Shown one piece after another: positions 1 through 8,625 of a stretch of 64,000 nt of DNA. The notes beneath the pieces were generated by a model. The model was given only the letters and a program-made list of their open reading frames with translations. It ran no database searches and was not told the DNA's origin. Where the stretch lies: contig JADFNS010000006.1 in assembly GCA_022563255.1 (NCBI GenBank), positions 50,425-114,424 of the forward strand, in the 5' to 3' direction. This stretch comes from Pseudomonadota bacterium. Lineage in GTDB: Bacteria; Pseudomonadota; Gammaproteobacteria; Steroidobacterales; Woeseiaceae. The stretch's first letter is position 1; each line of letters starts with the position of its first letter. A program made the position numbers and the translations under genes.

Positions 1-201
1 GAGCGTCTGCCAACCCCTGGGTGTCGGCGATCAGGGAACTCAGGATCGCGATGTAACCGTAGAAGGCGTAGACAATAAACGTATAACAAAGAACCCGAAT
101 ACCTTGCAGCGTCTAGGTTACCGTTGGACTGTAATAGTGTACTTGAATAGTTGAAACAGCTTGCTGCTGTTAATGCTCAAACGGTGGCTTCCGCGCCAAA
201 C
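1..201. other. Left-edge stretch; possible end fragment of a minus-strand reading frame
   Basis: No complete gene is present. On the minus strand a frame is open from about position 107 to the window edge. It encodes a hydrophobic segment (VLCYTFIVYAFYGYIAILSS) but has no ATG, GTG or TTG with a ribosome-binding site, so it may be a broken gene or chance. Positions 110-201 hold nothing I recognise. Confidence 0.25.
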
Positions 202-1350
202 TTACAATTCGGCGTGATTTGCCGTTTCCGTTTCGACGCCAGAGTAATAAATCCAGACATTTTCCTCGGCCGTGAGCAGTTCGATGTATTTCGGGTGTAC
301 AAATAAATTCTCGCGACCCGATTTCAATTCTCGCAATACACCCAGATCACATAGCTGTTTCAGGTACACAGATGCCGTTTGTCGTTTCGCGACGTTGGCT
401 TCGACCAAATTGCCAATACGACAATACGGTTGCTTGAACAATAACTCAACGAGTTCCCAGGAATAGGTTTTTGGCAATCTTTTTTGCACAAACTCGCCGG
501 TGTGTTCCATCAGTTCACGAATCGACTTGATCTTGTCTGTGGTCCAGGTACAGGTCTCCTCCACCCCTGCGAGGATGAAGTGGATCCAGGGCGCCCAGTC
601 TTGCTCTTTCGTCACATTTTGCAGCAGCTGGTAGTACGCGGCCTTGTGCTGAATGATGTAGCGACTGAAATACAGAATAGGGGAGTCCAACAGGCCATGT
701 TCGACCAGGAACAATATATTGAGGATGCGTCCTGTCCGGCCGTTACCGTCGGAGAAAGGATGAATAGCCTCGAACTGGTAGTGTTGCACCGCCATGCGGA
801 CCAGCGGATCAATTTCCTGGTTGCCGTGCATGAATTCGGCCCAGTTGTCGAGCATTTCGACCAGCAGTTTTTGGCCGACCGGTGGCGTATAGATCGTCTT
901 TCCAGAGCCACGGTTTTTGAGAGTTGTCCCAGAATCAGATCGAATATCGAGATCTACGCCTTTGATAGTGCTGCATATTTGTATGGCCATATCGGTGGTT
1001 AGCATGCGTCGCTGGACCATTTTGCTGCCTTCGTACAAGGCCGTGCGGTAGCGCAGGGCCTCTTTGGTCGCCGCGTCCGCGCGGTCTTCGGCGATATCGG
1101 CGAATTCGAAGAGTTTGTCCGTCGTCGTCACTATGTTCTCGATTTCGGAACTGGCGCGAGCCTCCAGCAGAGGCAGTGCGTTGACGAGCACAGCCGAATT
1201 CGGGATCAGTTCGGCGGCTTGCTTGAGTTCCGCCAGCGCCACGCGTGCGGTGATGCAGCTTTTGAGGATTTCAGTCGTCTCGATCTTGTGTGTGGGCGGT
1301 GGCAGTAACGGCAGGGCGTTGTAGGGCACTTCGGGATTAAAATCAGTCAC
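202..1350 (-). CDS. fic: Fic family protein (class II, SoFic-like AMP transferase) with C-terminal winged helix
   Basis: Fic enzymes transfer AMP (or another phosphate-containing group) from a nucleotide to target-protein hydroxyls. The full catalytic motif HPFSDGNGRTGR lies at residues 197-208. The inhibitory-helix motif S-x-x-x-E-N (SSEIEN, residues 67-72) lies N-terminal to the Fic core, which makes this a class II, self-inhibited Fic like the Shewanella SoFic group. Residues about 300-360 look like a winged helix (an ANVAKRQTASVYLKQL segment), a common C-terminal addition in this subgroup. The start is GTG with GGAG nine bases upstream. It is transcribed away from the repeat array at 1380-1555, which lies in its promoter region, so self-regulation through the C-terminal domain is possible (inference). 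No antitoxin-like small gene overlaps it. Targets cannot be predicted. Confidence 0.9.
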   Translation of the reverse strand: MTDFNPEVPYNALPLLPPPTHKIETTEILKSCITARVALAELKQAAELIPNSAVLVNALPLLEARASSEIENIVTTTDKLFEFADIAEDRADAATKEALRYRTALYEGSKMVQRRMLTTDMAIQICSTIKGVDLDIRSDSGTTLKNRGSGKTIYTPPVGQKLLVEMLDNWAEFMHGNQEIDPLVRMAVQHYQFEAIHPFSDGNGRTGRILNILFLVEHGLLDSPILYFSRYIIQHKAAYYQLLQNVTKEQDWAPWIHFILAGVEETCTWTTDKIKSIRELMEHTGEFVQKRLPKTYSWELVELLFKQPYCRIGNLVEANVAKRQTASVYLKQLCDLGVLRELKSGRENLFVHPKYIELLTAEENVWIYYSGVETETANHAEL

Positions 1351-1379
1351 GTAGAGTCACTCCAGAACATTCGGGTAGC

Positions 1380-1555
1380 TGTCGATTGCATCGACATCAA
1401 CGGTCCATATGTCGATAAAAGTTCGATTTATCGACACATCAAACTGACGTGTCGATTGCGTCGACTGGAATCGTCGATATGTCGATATTTACCATAATTT
1501 TCGACACGTTTGCAGTATATGTCGATTTGGGAGACACGTTTGTGACACATGTCGA
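1380..1555. repeat. Cluster of TGTCGAT-type direct and inverted repeats between fic and fhs
   Basis: The core word GTCGAT or its complement occurs about ten times in 175 bp. Visible units are a 17-bp palindrome TGTCGAT-tgc-ATCGACA at 1380-1396, inverted 10-bp arms at 1410-1419 and 1427-1436 with a 7-bp spacer, GTCGA/TCGAC at 1451-1465, a tandem GTCGATAT pair at 1473-1488, ATATGTCGAT at 1407, 1477 and 1517, and GACACGTTTG at 1503 and again exactly 30 bp later at 1533. The density and mixed orientation suggest cooperative binding of a DNA-binding protein. Most likely this is a compound operator for the divergent fic and/or fhs promoters. An iteron-like origin is an alternative. The whole 1351-1651 gap holds no other gene. 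Confidence 0.75.
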
Positions 1556-1651
1556 AAAACGGCTGATAAATCATCCTGCAGGACAGCGCCCGGACAGGGC
1601 GATTGCTATAGAATTCGCTGCCAGATTCGGCGGTGATGTAAAGGAAGCGCT

Positions 1652-3328
1652 GTGGTTGTGAAAAGTGATATTGAAATTGCGCAGGCGGCTGATATTCGGC
1701 CCATTCAGGAAATTGCCGAAAAAACAGGCATTCCCGCTGACGAGTTGATTCCCTATGGCCACGACAAGGCAAAAATCAGCGCGGATTTCATCCGGGCGAA
1801 CGGGAAGTCAAAAAATGGCAAGCTGATCCTGGTTACCGCCGTGTCGCCGACGCCCGCAGGCGAGGGCAAAACGACGACGACAGTCGGGTTGGGTGACGGC
1901 CTGAACCTGATCGGCAAGAAGGCCGTGATTTGCCTGCGTGAACCGAGCCTGGGGCCGTGTTTCGGTATGAAGGGCGGCGCGGCGGGCGGCGGTTATTCCC
2001 AGGTTGTCCCGATGACCGATATCAACCTGCATTTCACCGGTGACTTTCACGCGATCGGTGCGGCAAACAATTTGCTGGCTGCGCTGATCGACAATCACAT
2101 GCATTGGGAAAACCAACTGAACATCGATCCGCGCCAGGTAATGTGGCGTCGCGTGGTCGACATGAACGATCGCGTATTGCGATCGGTGACGTCCGGCCTC
2201 GGAGGATTTCACAACGGGGTCGTCCGCGAGGCCGGATTTGATATTACGGCTGCCTCGGAAATCATGGCGATATTTTGCCTGGCAACCGACCTGCACGACC
2301 TGGAGAAGCGACTCGCGAATATCGTCCTTGGTTACACGCGGGATAACGACCCGGTCACCGTACGGGAACTTAACGCCCATGGCGCGATGACGGCGTTGCT
2401 GCGCGATGCGTTTCAGCCAAATATTGTGCAGACGATGGAAAATAATCTGGCGCTCATGCACGGCGGCCCGTTCGCCAACATTGCGCACGGTTGCAATTCC
2501 GTTATCGCGACCAAAACTGCCTTGAAGCTTGGTGACTATGTCGTGACTGAAGCCGGTTTTGGCGCCGATCTGGGTGCCGAGAAGTTCTTCAACATCAAGT
2601 GCCGCAAAGCAGGGCTGTCGCCGGACGCGGTGGTTCTTGTTGCGACGATCAAGGCGCTAAAAATGCAGGGCGGGGTTGCGAGGGATAAGTTGGGAACAGA
2701 AAATATTGAGGCCCTTCAGGATGGCTGCAAGAATCTTGAGCGCCACATCCGCAATCTCGGCAAGTTCGGCGTGCCGCTCGTCGTCGCGATCAATCATTTT
2801 ACGGCCGACACCGATGCTGAAATTCAGGTTGTAAAGGACTTCTGCGACAAGTACGGCGTGGTCGCGATTAAGTGCACACACTGGGCGGATGGTGGAAAAG
2901 GCGCGATCGAAATGGCCGAACACGTCGTGGCTCTTTGCGATAGCGGTGCGGCGCAATTTCGCATGTTGTACGACGACGAATTGCCGCTGTGGGACAAGGC
3001 GGCAACCATCGCCCGGGAAATCTACGGGGCGGATGACATTATTGCGGACAAGAAAGTGCGTGAGCAATTTGCTCGATACGAACGCGAAGGCTATGGAAAA
3101 TATCCCGTTTGCATGGCCAAGACACAGTACAGTTTTTCCACCGACCCAAATTTACTCGGCGCGCCGTCGGGTCATGTCGTCCCGATTCGTGAAATTCGCC
3201 TTGCTGCAGGCGCCGAATTCATCGTCGTTGTATGCGGGGCGATCATGACCATGCCGGGTCTGCCGCGCGTGCCTGCCGCAGACGCGATCCGGGTGAATGC
3301 GGAGGGTCGTATCGAGGGGCTGTTCTAG
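1652..3328 (+). CDS. fhs: Formate--tetrahydrofolate ligase
   Basis: Catalyses ATP-dependent formylation of tetrahydrofolate to 10-formyl-THF, feeding one-carbon units to purine and formyl-methionine synthesis or recovering formate. The 558-residue length is normal for the family. The nucleotide-binding motif TPAGEGKT is at residues 67-74, followed by the family-typical [18 protein letters not shown] segment at about 95-112 and the KCRKAGL segment further on. The GTG start at 1652 is chosen over GTG 1658 because AAGGA (1641-1645) is spaced six bases from the first. No folD or formyl-THF hydrolase adjoins it. It is flanked upstream by the TGTCGAT repeat cluster and downstream by a convergent small ORF. 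Confidence 0.95.
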   Translation: MVVKSDIEIAQAADIRPIQEIAEKTGIPADELIPYGHDKAKISADFIRANGKSKNGKLILVTAVSPTPAGEGKTTTTVGLGDGLNLIGKKAVICLREPSLGPCFGMKGGAAGGGYSQVVPMTDINLHFTGDFHAIGAANNLLAALIDNHMHWENQLNIDPRQVMWRRVVDMNDRVLRSVTSGLGGFHNGVVREAGFDITAASEIMAIFCLATDLHDLEKRLANIVLGYTRDNDPVTVRELNAHGAMTALLRDAFQPNIVQTMENNLALMHGGPFANIAHGCNSVIATKTALKLGDYVVTEAGFGADLGAEKFFNIKCRKAGLSPDAVVLVATIKALKMQGGVARDKLGTENIEALQDGCKNLERHIRNLGKFGVPLVVAINHFTADTDAEIQVVKDFCDKYGVVAIKCTHWADGGKGAIEMAEHVVALCDSGAAQFRMLYDDELPLWDKAATIAREIYGADDIIADKKVREQFARYEREGYGKYPVCMAKTQYSFSTDPNLLGAPSGHVVPIREIRLAAGAEFIVVVCGAIMTMPGLPRVPAADAIRVNAEGRIEGLF

Positions 3329-3334
3329 GCGCTC

Positions 3335-3583
3335 TCAACTTTCGACGAGTCGGTGGCTGTCGGCAGCCGTCAGTTTGCAGCCGTAGACTTCTTTTAATTG
3401 TTCGATAACGCGGAGAGTTTTGGACGAGAAGGGTGCTTTGCCCTCGAATGCGTGCAACACAATGCCCTCCAGTAAATCGCCGAGCGTGAGATCGGTGTAT
3501 TCGGCGACACCTTTAAGGACTTTGAGAAGCGAAGATTCTATGCGGACGCCGGTCTGGGTCCGCTTGATCACAGTTTCAGGCAC
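3335..3583 (-). CDS. Small hypothetical protein, regulator-like
   Basis: An 82-residue protein starting VPETVIKRTQTGVRIE. The GTG at 3583 has GAGG eight bases upstream and gives a more credible N-terminus than the ATG at 3655. It is rich in helices and charge, with a short basic N-terminal strand (RTQTGVRIE) followed by two or three predicted helices. That layout resembles ribbon-helix-helix or Arc-like folds, but no diagnostic motif is visible. It converges on fhs and is divergent from the winged-helix regulator at 3722. Function unknown. Confidence 0.6.
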   Translation of the reverse strand: MPETVIKRTQTGVRIESSLLKVLKGVAEYTDLTLGDLLEGIVLHAFEGKAPFSSKTLRVIEQLKEVYGCKLTAADSHRLVES

Positions 3584-3668
3584 AGTCTTTACCTCGTTAT
3601 AAATGGTAGTAAGGTAGATTGGTAACAATATAACAAGTTCTGATCGAATGGGCAATCCCCGTTACAGT

Positions 3669-3697
3669 TTGTTTGCGCCAGAATTACCAGTTATAAA
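3669..3697 (+). promoter_or_regulatory. Candidate sigma-70 promoter for the winged-helix/TPR regulator
   Basis: TTGTTT (3669-3674), a 17-bp spacer, then TATAAA (3692-3697), ending 24 bp before the ATG at 3722. GGAGCGAAG precedes the start codon. The -35 box matches the consensus only partly. Confidence 0.4.
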
Positions 3698-3721
3698 TAA
3701 GATTCGTCGCGGAGCGAAGGG

Positions 3722-5581
3722 ATGCCGACCAAGGAAGAGCTTCTGGAAGGATTTGACCTGGGTGAATGGGAAATTCTGCCGGGCAAAGGACTTCTGCGGC
3801 GAGGCGATCAGGAGGAGCGGCCAGAGCCCATGGTTTTCGAGGTGCTCATTGCGCTGGCCAAACGTGACACCGACCTTGTCACCAAGCAACAACTCATAGA
3901 CGAAGTCTGGGATGGCCGCCCGATGGGTGATGAGCCGATCGCACGTTGCATACATTTACTGCGCGGCCATCTTGACGATCGACAGAAACCCCATTTGTTG
4001 ATCGAGACACTACAGCGACGCGGCTACCGGTTAAAGCAACCTGTGAAGTTGCACAAGCAACAGGAAGTGCCGTTGCCTGCGCCAGGTCCGCGGAAGCGGA
4101 AAAATGCCGTTGCATTGCTTGCGATCGGTTTGGTGACAATAGCGATCTACATCTGGCCGCCAACAGATTCGCCACCGCCCGTTCGTTCGATCGCCGTCAT
4201 GCCGTTCGACAATCTCAGCGGTGCAGCAGGCGACGAGTATCTTGCCCTGGGCTTCAAGGAAGTTCTCGTACAGACGCTGCGCAGAATTGACGATTACATC
4301 GTCAAGAACGGTCGCGTTAAGTACAACAAGGAAGCGGTTGAGGTCGCAGAATTGCTGGGCGTCGAAAAAGTACTTTTCGGTTCCTTGCGGCGCGAGGGAA
4401 ATATGCTGGTGATCAGCTATCACATATCGGCGGGCCGGAGAGGGGTGGTTTTTAGCGACAACGTCAGGGGGCCCGTGGAGCAGTTGTTTGCTCTGCAGGA
4501 ATCGCTGGCCGAGATGGTTCGTGGCAATTTAGACGGCAAGTCAATGCAGACGCTGTTCAAGAGCCGTCCGTCGAACAGCGATGCCTACGACAGTTACATG
4601 CGTGGCGTGTATGCGCTCGAACACCGCGGCGTCGAGGACAACCTGACGGCGGCAATCGAACTCTTTCTGACCGCAATCGATTTGGACGAGAGCTATGGGC
4701 CGCCGTACCTGGCTCTGGCTACGGCTTATGCCCTGATGCCGGATTACCGCCGCGCGCCGCTGGAAGAAATGAACCGGCTTGCTTTGGAGACGGTCGAGGC
4801 CGGTATCGCAGCAGATCCGATTATCGAAAATGCGGCGGGCGCTATCTATGGATTCGTTTATCACAAGCAAAAATTCTGGCGAAAAGCTGAAGAGGCGTAC
4901 TTGCGGGCGGTGAATGCCGACGTTGTCGATTCCAACGCGTTCAACTGGTATTCAAGAATGCTGGCCAGTGTAGGAAGATTGGATGACGCGCTCGAGCAGG
5001 CGTTACGCGCCGTCGAGATCGATCCGAGTAACGCCGTGATCAATAGCCGCATCGCGATAAATTACTCGTGGCTGTTGAACTCCGATAAAGCCAATGAATT
5101 CTTCGCCCGTGCCGATGACCTCGGTGCAAGTGGCGCTACTCATATGCTCGCCTATGCGCTATTGCTCGAAAGAGACGGTCAGATTGAAAAGGCGCTAAGC
5201 GCTACAAAAGCCGCCGTTCAGATAGCGGGCGGTCGTGCTAACTGGATCGAACCGTTGCTCGGTGCCCTGCATGACCCGAGCAAAGCGGTCGCCGCGCTGC
5301 GTTTATTGGATGAAGTGGAAGCGGCCGACCAGTTGCCGACGCAGGTGAGTTTCGTGGCAAGGGCGATGCTTGGCGACGTCGACGGTGCGATGAGGATCGC
5401 TCGCCAGCTTGAAAAGCCGGGCGAGATATTCGAAATGGATTTGCTGTTCATCCCCGAGTTACGGGCATTCCGGCAGCATCCGGAGTTCATGCCGTTGCTG
5501 GATCGACTCGGGGTCACGGATTACTGGCAAAGTGAAGGCTGTACCTGGATGGACGACCGTGTCGTGTGTACAGCGGATTAG
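3722..5581 (+). CDS. CadC-type winged-helix, transmembrane, TPR-containing regulator
   Basis: A 619-residue membrane-anchored protein. Residues 10-105 form an OmpR/CadC winged helix (ending RRGYRLKQPV). Residues 129-145 are a single transmembrane helix after a basic stop (RKRK). Residues 155-265 match the TolB-N/FlgO-like fold often found here (SIAVMPFDNLSG, then VLFGSLRREG). Residues about 285-560 carry tetratricopeptide repeats. The architecture suggests a regulator that binds DNA in the cytoplasm while its periplasmic part reads an envelope signal or scaffolds partners. The sensed signal and target genes are unknown. The nearest divergent neighbour is the small ORF at 3335-3583, a possible target. 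Its end overlaps the convergent arfB gene by four bases. Confidence 0.85.
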   Translation: MPTKEELLEGFDLGEWEILPGKGLLRRGDQEERPEPMVFEVLIALAKRDTDLVTKQQLIDEVWDGRPMGDEPIARCIHLLRGHLDDRQKPHLLIETLQRRGYRLKQPVKLHKQQEVPLPAPGPRKRKNAVALLAIGLVTIAIYIWPPTDSPPPVRSIAVMPFDNLSGAAGDEYLALGFKEVLVQTLRRIDDYIVKNGRVKYNKEAVEVAELLGVEKVLFGSLRREGNMLVISYHISAGRRGVVFSDNVRGPVEQLFALQESLAEMVRGNLDGKSMQTLFKSRPSNSDAYDSYMRGVYALEHRGVEDNLTAAIELFLTAIDLDESYGPPYLALATAYALMPDYRRAPLEEMNRLALETVEAGIAADPIIENAAGAIYGFVYHKQKFWRKAEEAYLRAVNADVVDSNAFNWYSRMLASVGRLDDALEQALRAVEIDPSNAVINSRIAINYSWLLNSDKANEFFARADDLGASGATHMLAYALLLERDGQIEKALSATKAAVQIAGGRANWIEPLLGALHDPSKAVAALRLLDEVEAADQLPTQVSFVARAMLGDVDGAMRIARQLEKPGEIFEMDLLFIPELRAFRQHPEFMPLLDRLGVTDYWQSEGCTWMDDRVVCTAD

Positions 5582-6003
5582 TCTTCGTCGATTTTGCTTC
5601 GTGATTTCTTGAGTTCGCCGCGGCGGCTTTTTTCCGTCAGCCGTTTTTGCTTGGCTTTCTTGCTTGGTTTGGTTCGGATTCGACGCTCGGGTTTGTGCAG
5701 GGCGCTGCGCAACAATTCGGCCAAACGGCGCAACGCCGCCTGCCGATTTCTGTCCTGGCTGCGATAGGCCTGCGACTTGATATTGACGACGCCGTCGCCC
5801 GTGATCCGGTGGTCGGATAATTGCAGCAACTTGTGTTTGAGCGGGTCGGGGAGATGGTCGCTTTTCCGCACGTCGAAACGCAGGTGAATTGCGGTCGCCA
5901 CTTTGTTGACGTTTTGCCCGCCTGCGCCTTGCGAGCGGATCGCCGTCAACTGAATCTCCGACATTGGAATACGGATGTCGTCCGAAATGTCGAGAGTGTC
6001 CAC
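5578..6003 (-). CDS. arfB: Alternative ribosome-rescue factor (peptidyl-tRNA hydrolase)
   Basis: ArfB (YaeJ) releases nascent peptides from ribosomes stalled without a stop codon. The catalytic GGQ is at residues 28-30 within SQGAGGQNVNK, and the long basic C-terminal tail (RIRTKPSKKAKQKRL region) that occupies the empty mRNA channel is intact. The GTG start at 6003 with GGAGG just upstream gives 141 residues, matching the family length. The frame stays open a further 387 bases upstream, but that stretch is antisense to the MFS gene and is not homologous. Divergent from the MFS transporter gene. Confidence 0.9.
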   Translation of the reverse strand: MDTLDISDDIRIPMSEIQLTAIRSQGAGGQNVNKVATAIHLRFDVRKSDHLPDPLKHKLLQLSDHRITGDGVVNIKSQAYRSQDRNRQAALRRLAELLRSALHKPERRIRTKPSKKAKQKRLTEKSRRGELKKSRSKIDED

Positions 6004-6055
6004 GTCGCCTCCGATATGTGAGAATGCGCCTCCATGATCCGCATCGGCGCACCGA

Positions 6056-7255
6056 ATGCAAGTTCGTAATTTGATTATTCTCGTCATTTGCCAACTGATT
6101 TCGACCAGCGGCTCAATAGTGATGGTAATGCTCGGAGGGATTATCGGCGCCACGCTCACGGCGAATAAGGCATTCGCCACTTTACCGATGTCCGTAATGG
6201 TCATTGCCGTGGCTGCGACAACGATTCCTGCGGCCATGCTGATGCGCCGGATCGGCAGGCGCAAGGGCTTTGCGTTGGCATCTGTAACATCTGTTTTGGC
6301 GTTGCTGGTTGCCGTTGTCGCGTTGCGACAATCGAGTTTTCCGCTTTTCATCGTTGCGGTGATGTTGTTTGGTATCAACATGGCATTCACGCAACAATAT
6401 CGTTATGCCGCCGCCGAAAGCGTCACGGCCAAATACGTACCCCGGGCCATCTCTTTGGTCCTCGCGGGTTCTATTGGCGCAGCTTTCGTGGGCAAGGAGC
6501 TGGCAACACGCGGGCAGTTCTGGATCGAGAGTATCCCGTACGCCGGTACGATGGTTGTTCTGGCTTTGATGTTCGGAATTCAGGCGCTGCTTTTTTTGTC
6601 GATGGATGCGGCGCAGGACCATGATCAGGATCAGGACGACTCGCCGCGGTCGCAACGAGCGCTTGGCGAGATCGCGCGCCAGCCGTTATTCATTGTTGCA
6701 GTGCTCGGCGCGGCAGTGGGTTTTGGGCTGATGACTTTGGTTATGACGGCAACGCCGTTGAGTATGCACATCAATGACGGCTACTCGCTTGAGCAAACGG
6801 CGCTGGTCATTCAGGCGCATGTGCTCGGTATGTACGTGCCGTCACTTGCGACGGGCTTTCTTATCGAAAAAGTTGGCGTGGTCAAGCTGATGTTTGTCGG
6901 CGCACTGTGCTTGTTGGCAGCCTCGATTGTCGGGCTACAGGGACACGCGGTGTTGCATTATTGGTGGGCGCTCGTATTGCTCGGCGTGGGCTGGAATTTT
7001 CTCTATGTCGGTGGGACGACGATGCTGACCTACACATACAGAAGGGCGGAACGCTTTCGTGCACAGGCTGTCAACGAGTTTCTGGTCTTCGGTATGTCCG
7101 CCACTGCCTCGCTGCTTGCCGGTTCGGTGATGCATTTCTACGGCTGGGGAACGTTGATGCTGATACCCATTCCGATCTTGATCATCATATGCGTGGCGCT
7201 GATCAAGGTACGCAAGGAACCGCTGCTAAGCCACGAGGGTTGTGCCGGTGAGTGA
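6056..7255 (+). CDS. MFS transporter
   Basis: A 399-residue, very hydrophobic protein with about twelve predicted membrane helices, a basic loop MRRIGRRKG between helices 2 and 3 (the MFS motif-A position), and an acidic cytoplasmic loop (QDHDQDQDDS, about residues 187-196) between the two halves. Substrate unknown. No clear Shine-Dalgarno precedes the ATG at 6056, and no in-frame alternative exists upstream. The 3' end overlaps the next gene by 14 bases, so the two are probably translationally coupled. That suggests transport of the decarboxylase substrate or product (inference). Confidence 0.85.
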   Translation: MQVRNLIILVICQLISTSGSIVMVMLGGIIGATLTANKAFATLPMSVMVIAVAATTIPAAMLMRRIGRRKGFALASVTSVLALLVAVVALRQSSFPLFIVAVMLFGINMAFTQQYRYAAAESVTAKYVPRAISLVLAGSIGAAFVGKELATRGQFWIESIPYAGTMVVLALMFGIQALLFLSMDAAQDHDQDQDDSPRSQRALGEIARQPLFIVAVLGAAVGFGLMTLVMTATPLSMHINDGYSLEQTALVIQAHVLGMYVPSLATGFLIEKVGVVKLMFVGALCLLAASIVGLQGHAVLHYWWALVLLGVGWNFLYVGGTTMLTYTYRRAERFRAQAVNEFLVFGMSATASLLAGSVMHFYGWGTLMLIPIPILIIICVALIKVRKEPLLSHEGCAGE

Positions 7256-8615
7256 AGTTTCGAAAGTTCGTAGTTTGTTGGCAGATGCTGCGGAGCGCGG
7301 CATCCGTTACAGGGAATCCGGCGACCAGCGTCGAGTTGCGCCGACTGCTGACGCTGTCGCCGCTGTTGCTCGGTTTATCGAGCCGCTGCCGGACAAAGGC
7401 AGCGACGATGCTGACGTGCTCGCGATGCTGGATGAAATCGGTTCACCCGCAACCGTGATGATGAGTGGACCGCGATATTTTGGCTTCGTGATCGGTGGCT
7501 CACTTCCGGTGACCGTGGCGACGAACTGGCTGACCACCGCCTGGGATCAGAACGTCGGCATGCATGAGGTTACGCCGGCGACAGCAACGCTGGAACAGGT
7601 GGCGATGGACTGGATGATCGACCTGTTTGGGTTGCCATCCGGAACGGCGGCTGCCTTTGTAACCGGCGCAACCGTGGCAAACTTCACGGCACTTGCCGCT
7701 GCGCGCAATCGCATCTATTCGGATCTGGGCTGGAACGTCGAGGCGGATGGATTGCATGGCGCGCCGCCCGTGACAATTGTCGTTTCCGAAGAAACGCATC
7801 CCACCGTCATCAAGTCCCTGGGTCTGCTCGGGTTCGGGCGAAATCGAGCCATTCGTGCGCCGGTGGACAGTCAGGGGCGCATCGATATCAGCCGCTTTCC
7901 TCAGTTCGATGGTCCCTGTATTATTTGCACACAGGCTGGCAACCTCAATACGGGATCATTCGATCCGGTTGGCGAAATCTGCGAAATCGCGAAATCCAAA
8001 GGCGCCTGGGTGCACGTTGACGGCGCATTCGGCCTTTGGGCCGCCGCGTCACCGGATCGTAAGCATCTGTGCGCCGGATTCGCTGCTGCGGATTCATGGG
8101 CCACTGACGCGCACAAATGGCTGAATGTTCCGTACGACAGCGGGATCGCCTTCGTTCGCGATGCGGGGGCATTAAAGTCGTCCATGGCGATCACGGCCGA
8201 CTACCTGCTGACGGACAGTGAGTTCAGGAACCCGTCCGATTTCACACCGGAATTATCGCGCCGAGCTCGCGGTGTCGACGTATGGGCGGCACTCAAGTCT
8301 TTGGGCAGACAGGGAGTTGCAGAAATGATTGAGCTCTGCTGCCGCAATGCGCGTCGATTCGCGGACGGGTTGAGCAAGGCCGGATTCGAAGTGCTCAATG
8401 ATGTGGTTTTAAATCAGGTGCTGGTGTCGTTCGGTGACGACGCCACGAATCGAAAAATCATTGCAGAGATTCAGGAAGATGGAACGTGCTGGTGTGGCGC
8501 GACTCTCTGGCAGCAAAGATCTGCGATGCGGATCAGCGTGTGCAACTGGTCGACGACGGCAGAGGACGTCGATCGCAGTCTCGACGTTATCGTCGAGATC
8601 GCGAATCGACATTAG
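7242..8615 (+). CDS. PLP-dependent group II amino-acid decarboxylase family protein
   Basis: Fold type I pyridoxal-phosphate enzyme of the glutamate/aromatic amino-acid decarboxylase family. The PLP-contacting aspartate is D260 in HVDGAFG and the Schiff-base lysine is K292 in TDAHKWLN. An SGPRYFGFVIGG segment near residue 70 is typical of the bacterial branch of the family. The 457-residue length fits. The GTG at 7242 (or GTG 7248) overlaps the end of the MFS gene. The natural substrate cannot be read from sequence; aromatic amino acids, aspartate or glutamate derivatives are possible. It ends 10 bp from the convergent outer-membrane gene. Confidence 0.85.
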   Translation: MPVSEVSKVRSLLADAAERGIRYRESGDQRRVAPTADAVAAVARFIEPLPDKGSDDADVLAMLDEIGSPATVMMSGPRYFGFVIGGSLPVTVATNWLTTAWDQNVGMHEVTPATATLEQVAMDWMIDLFGLPSGTAAAFVTGATVANFTALAAARNRIYSDLGWNVEADGLHGAPPVTIVVSEETHPTVIKSLGLLGFGRNRAIRAPVDSQGRIDISRFPQFDGPCIICTQAGNLNTGSFDPVGEICEIAKSKGAWVHVDGAFGLWAAASPDRKHLCAGFAAADSWATDAHKWLNVPYDSGIAFVRDAGALKSSMAITADYLLTDSEFRNPSDFTPELSRRARGVDVWAALKSLGRQGVAEMIELCCRNARRFADGLSKAGFEVLNDVVLNQVLVSFGDDATNRKIIAEIQEDGTCWCGATLWQQRSAMRISVCNWSTTAEDVDRSLDVIVEIANRH

Positions 8616-8625
8616 CCGTTGCCCG

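Noticed and set aside
1380..1555. CRISPR array
   Set aside because: Repeats are only 6-10 bases, in both orientations, unevenly spaced and without uniform spacers; no cas genes nearby.
6004..6390. N-terminal extension of ArfB
   Set aside because: Open frame but antisense to the MFS gene; the GTG at 6003 has a good RBS and gives the family length.
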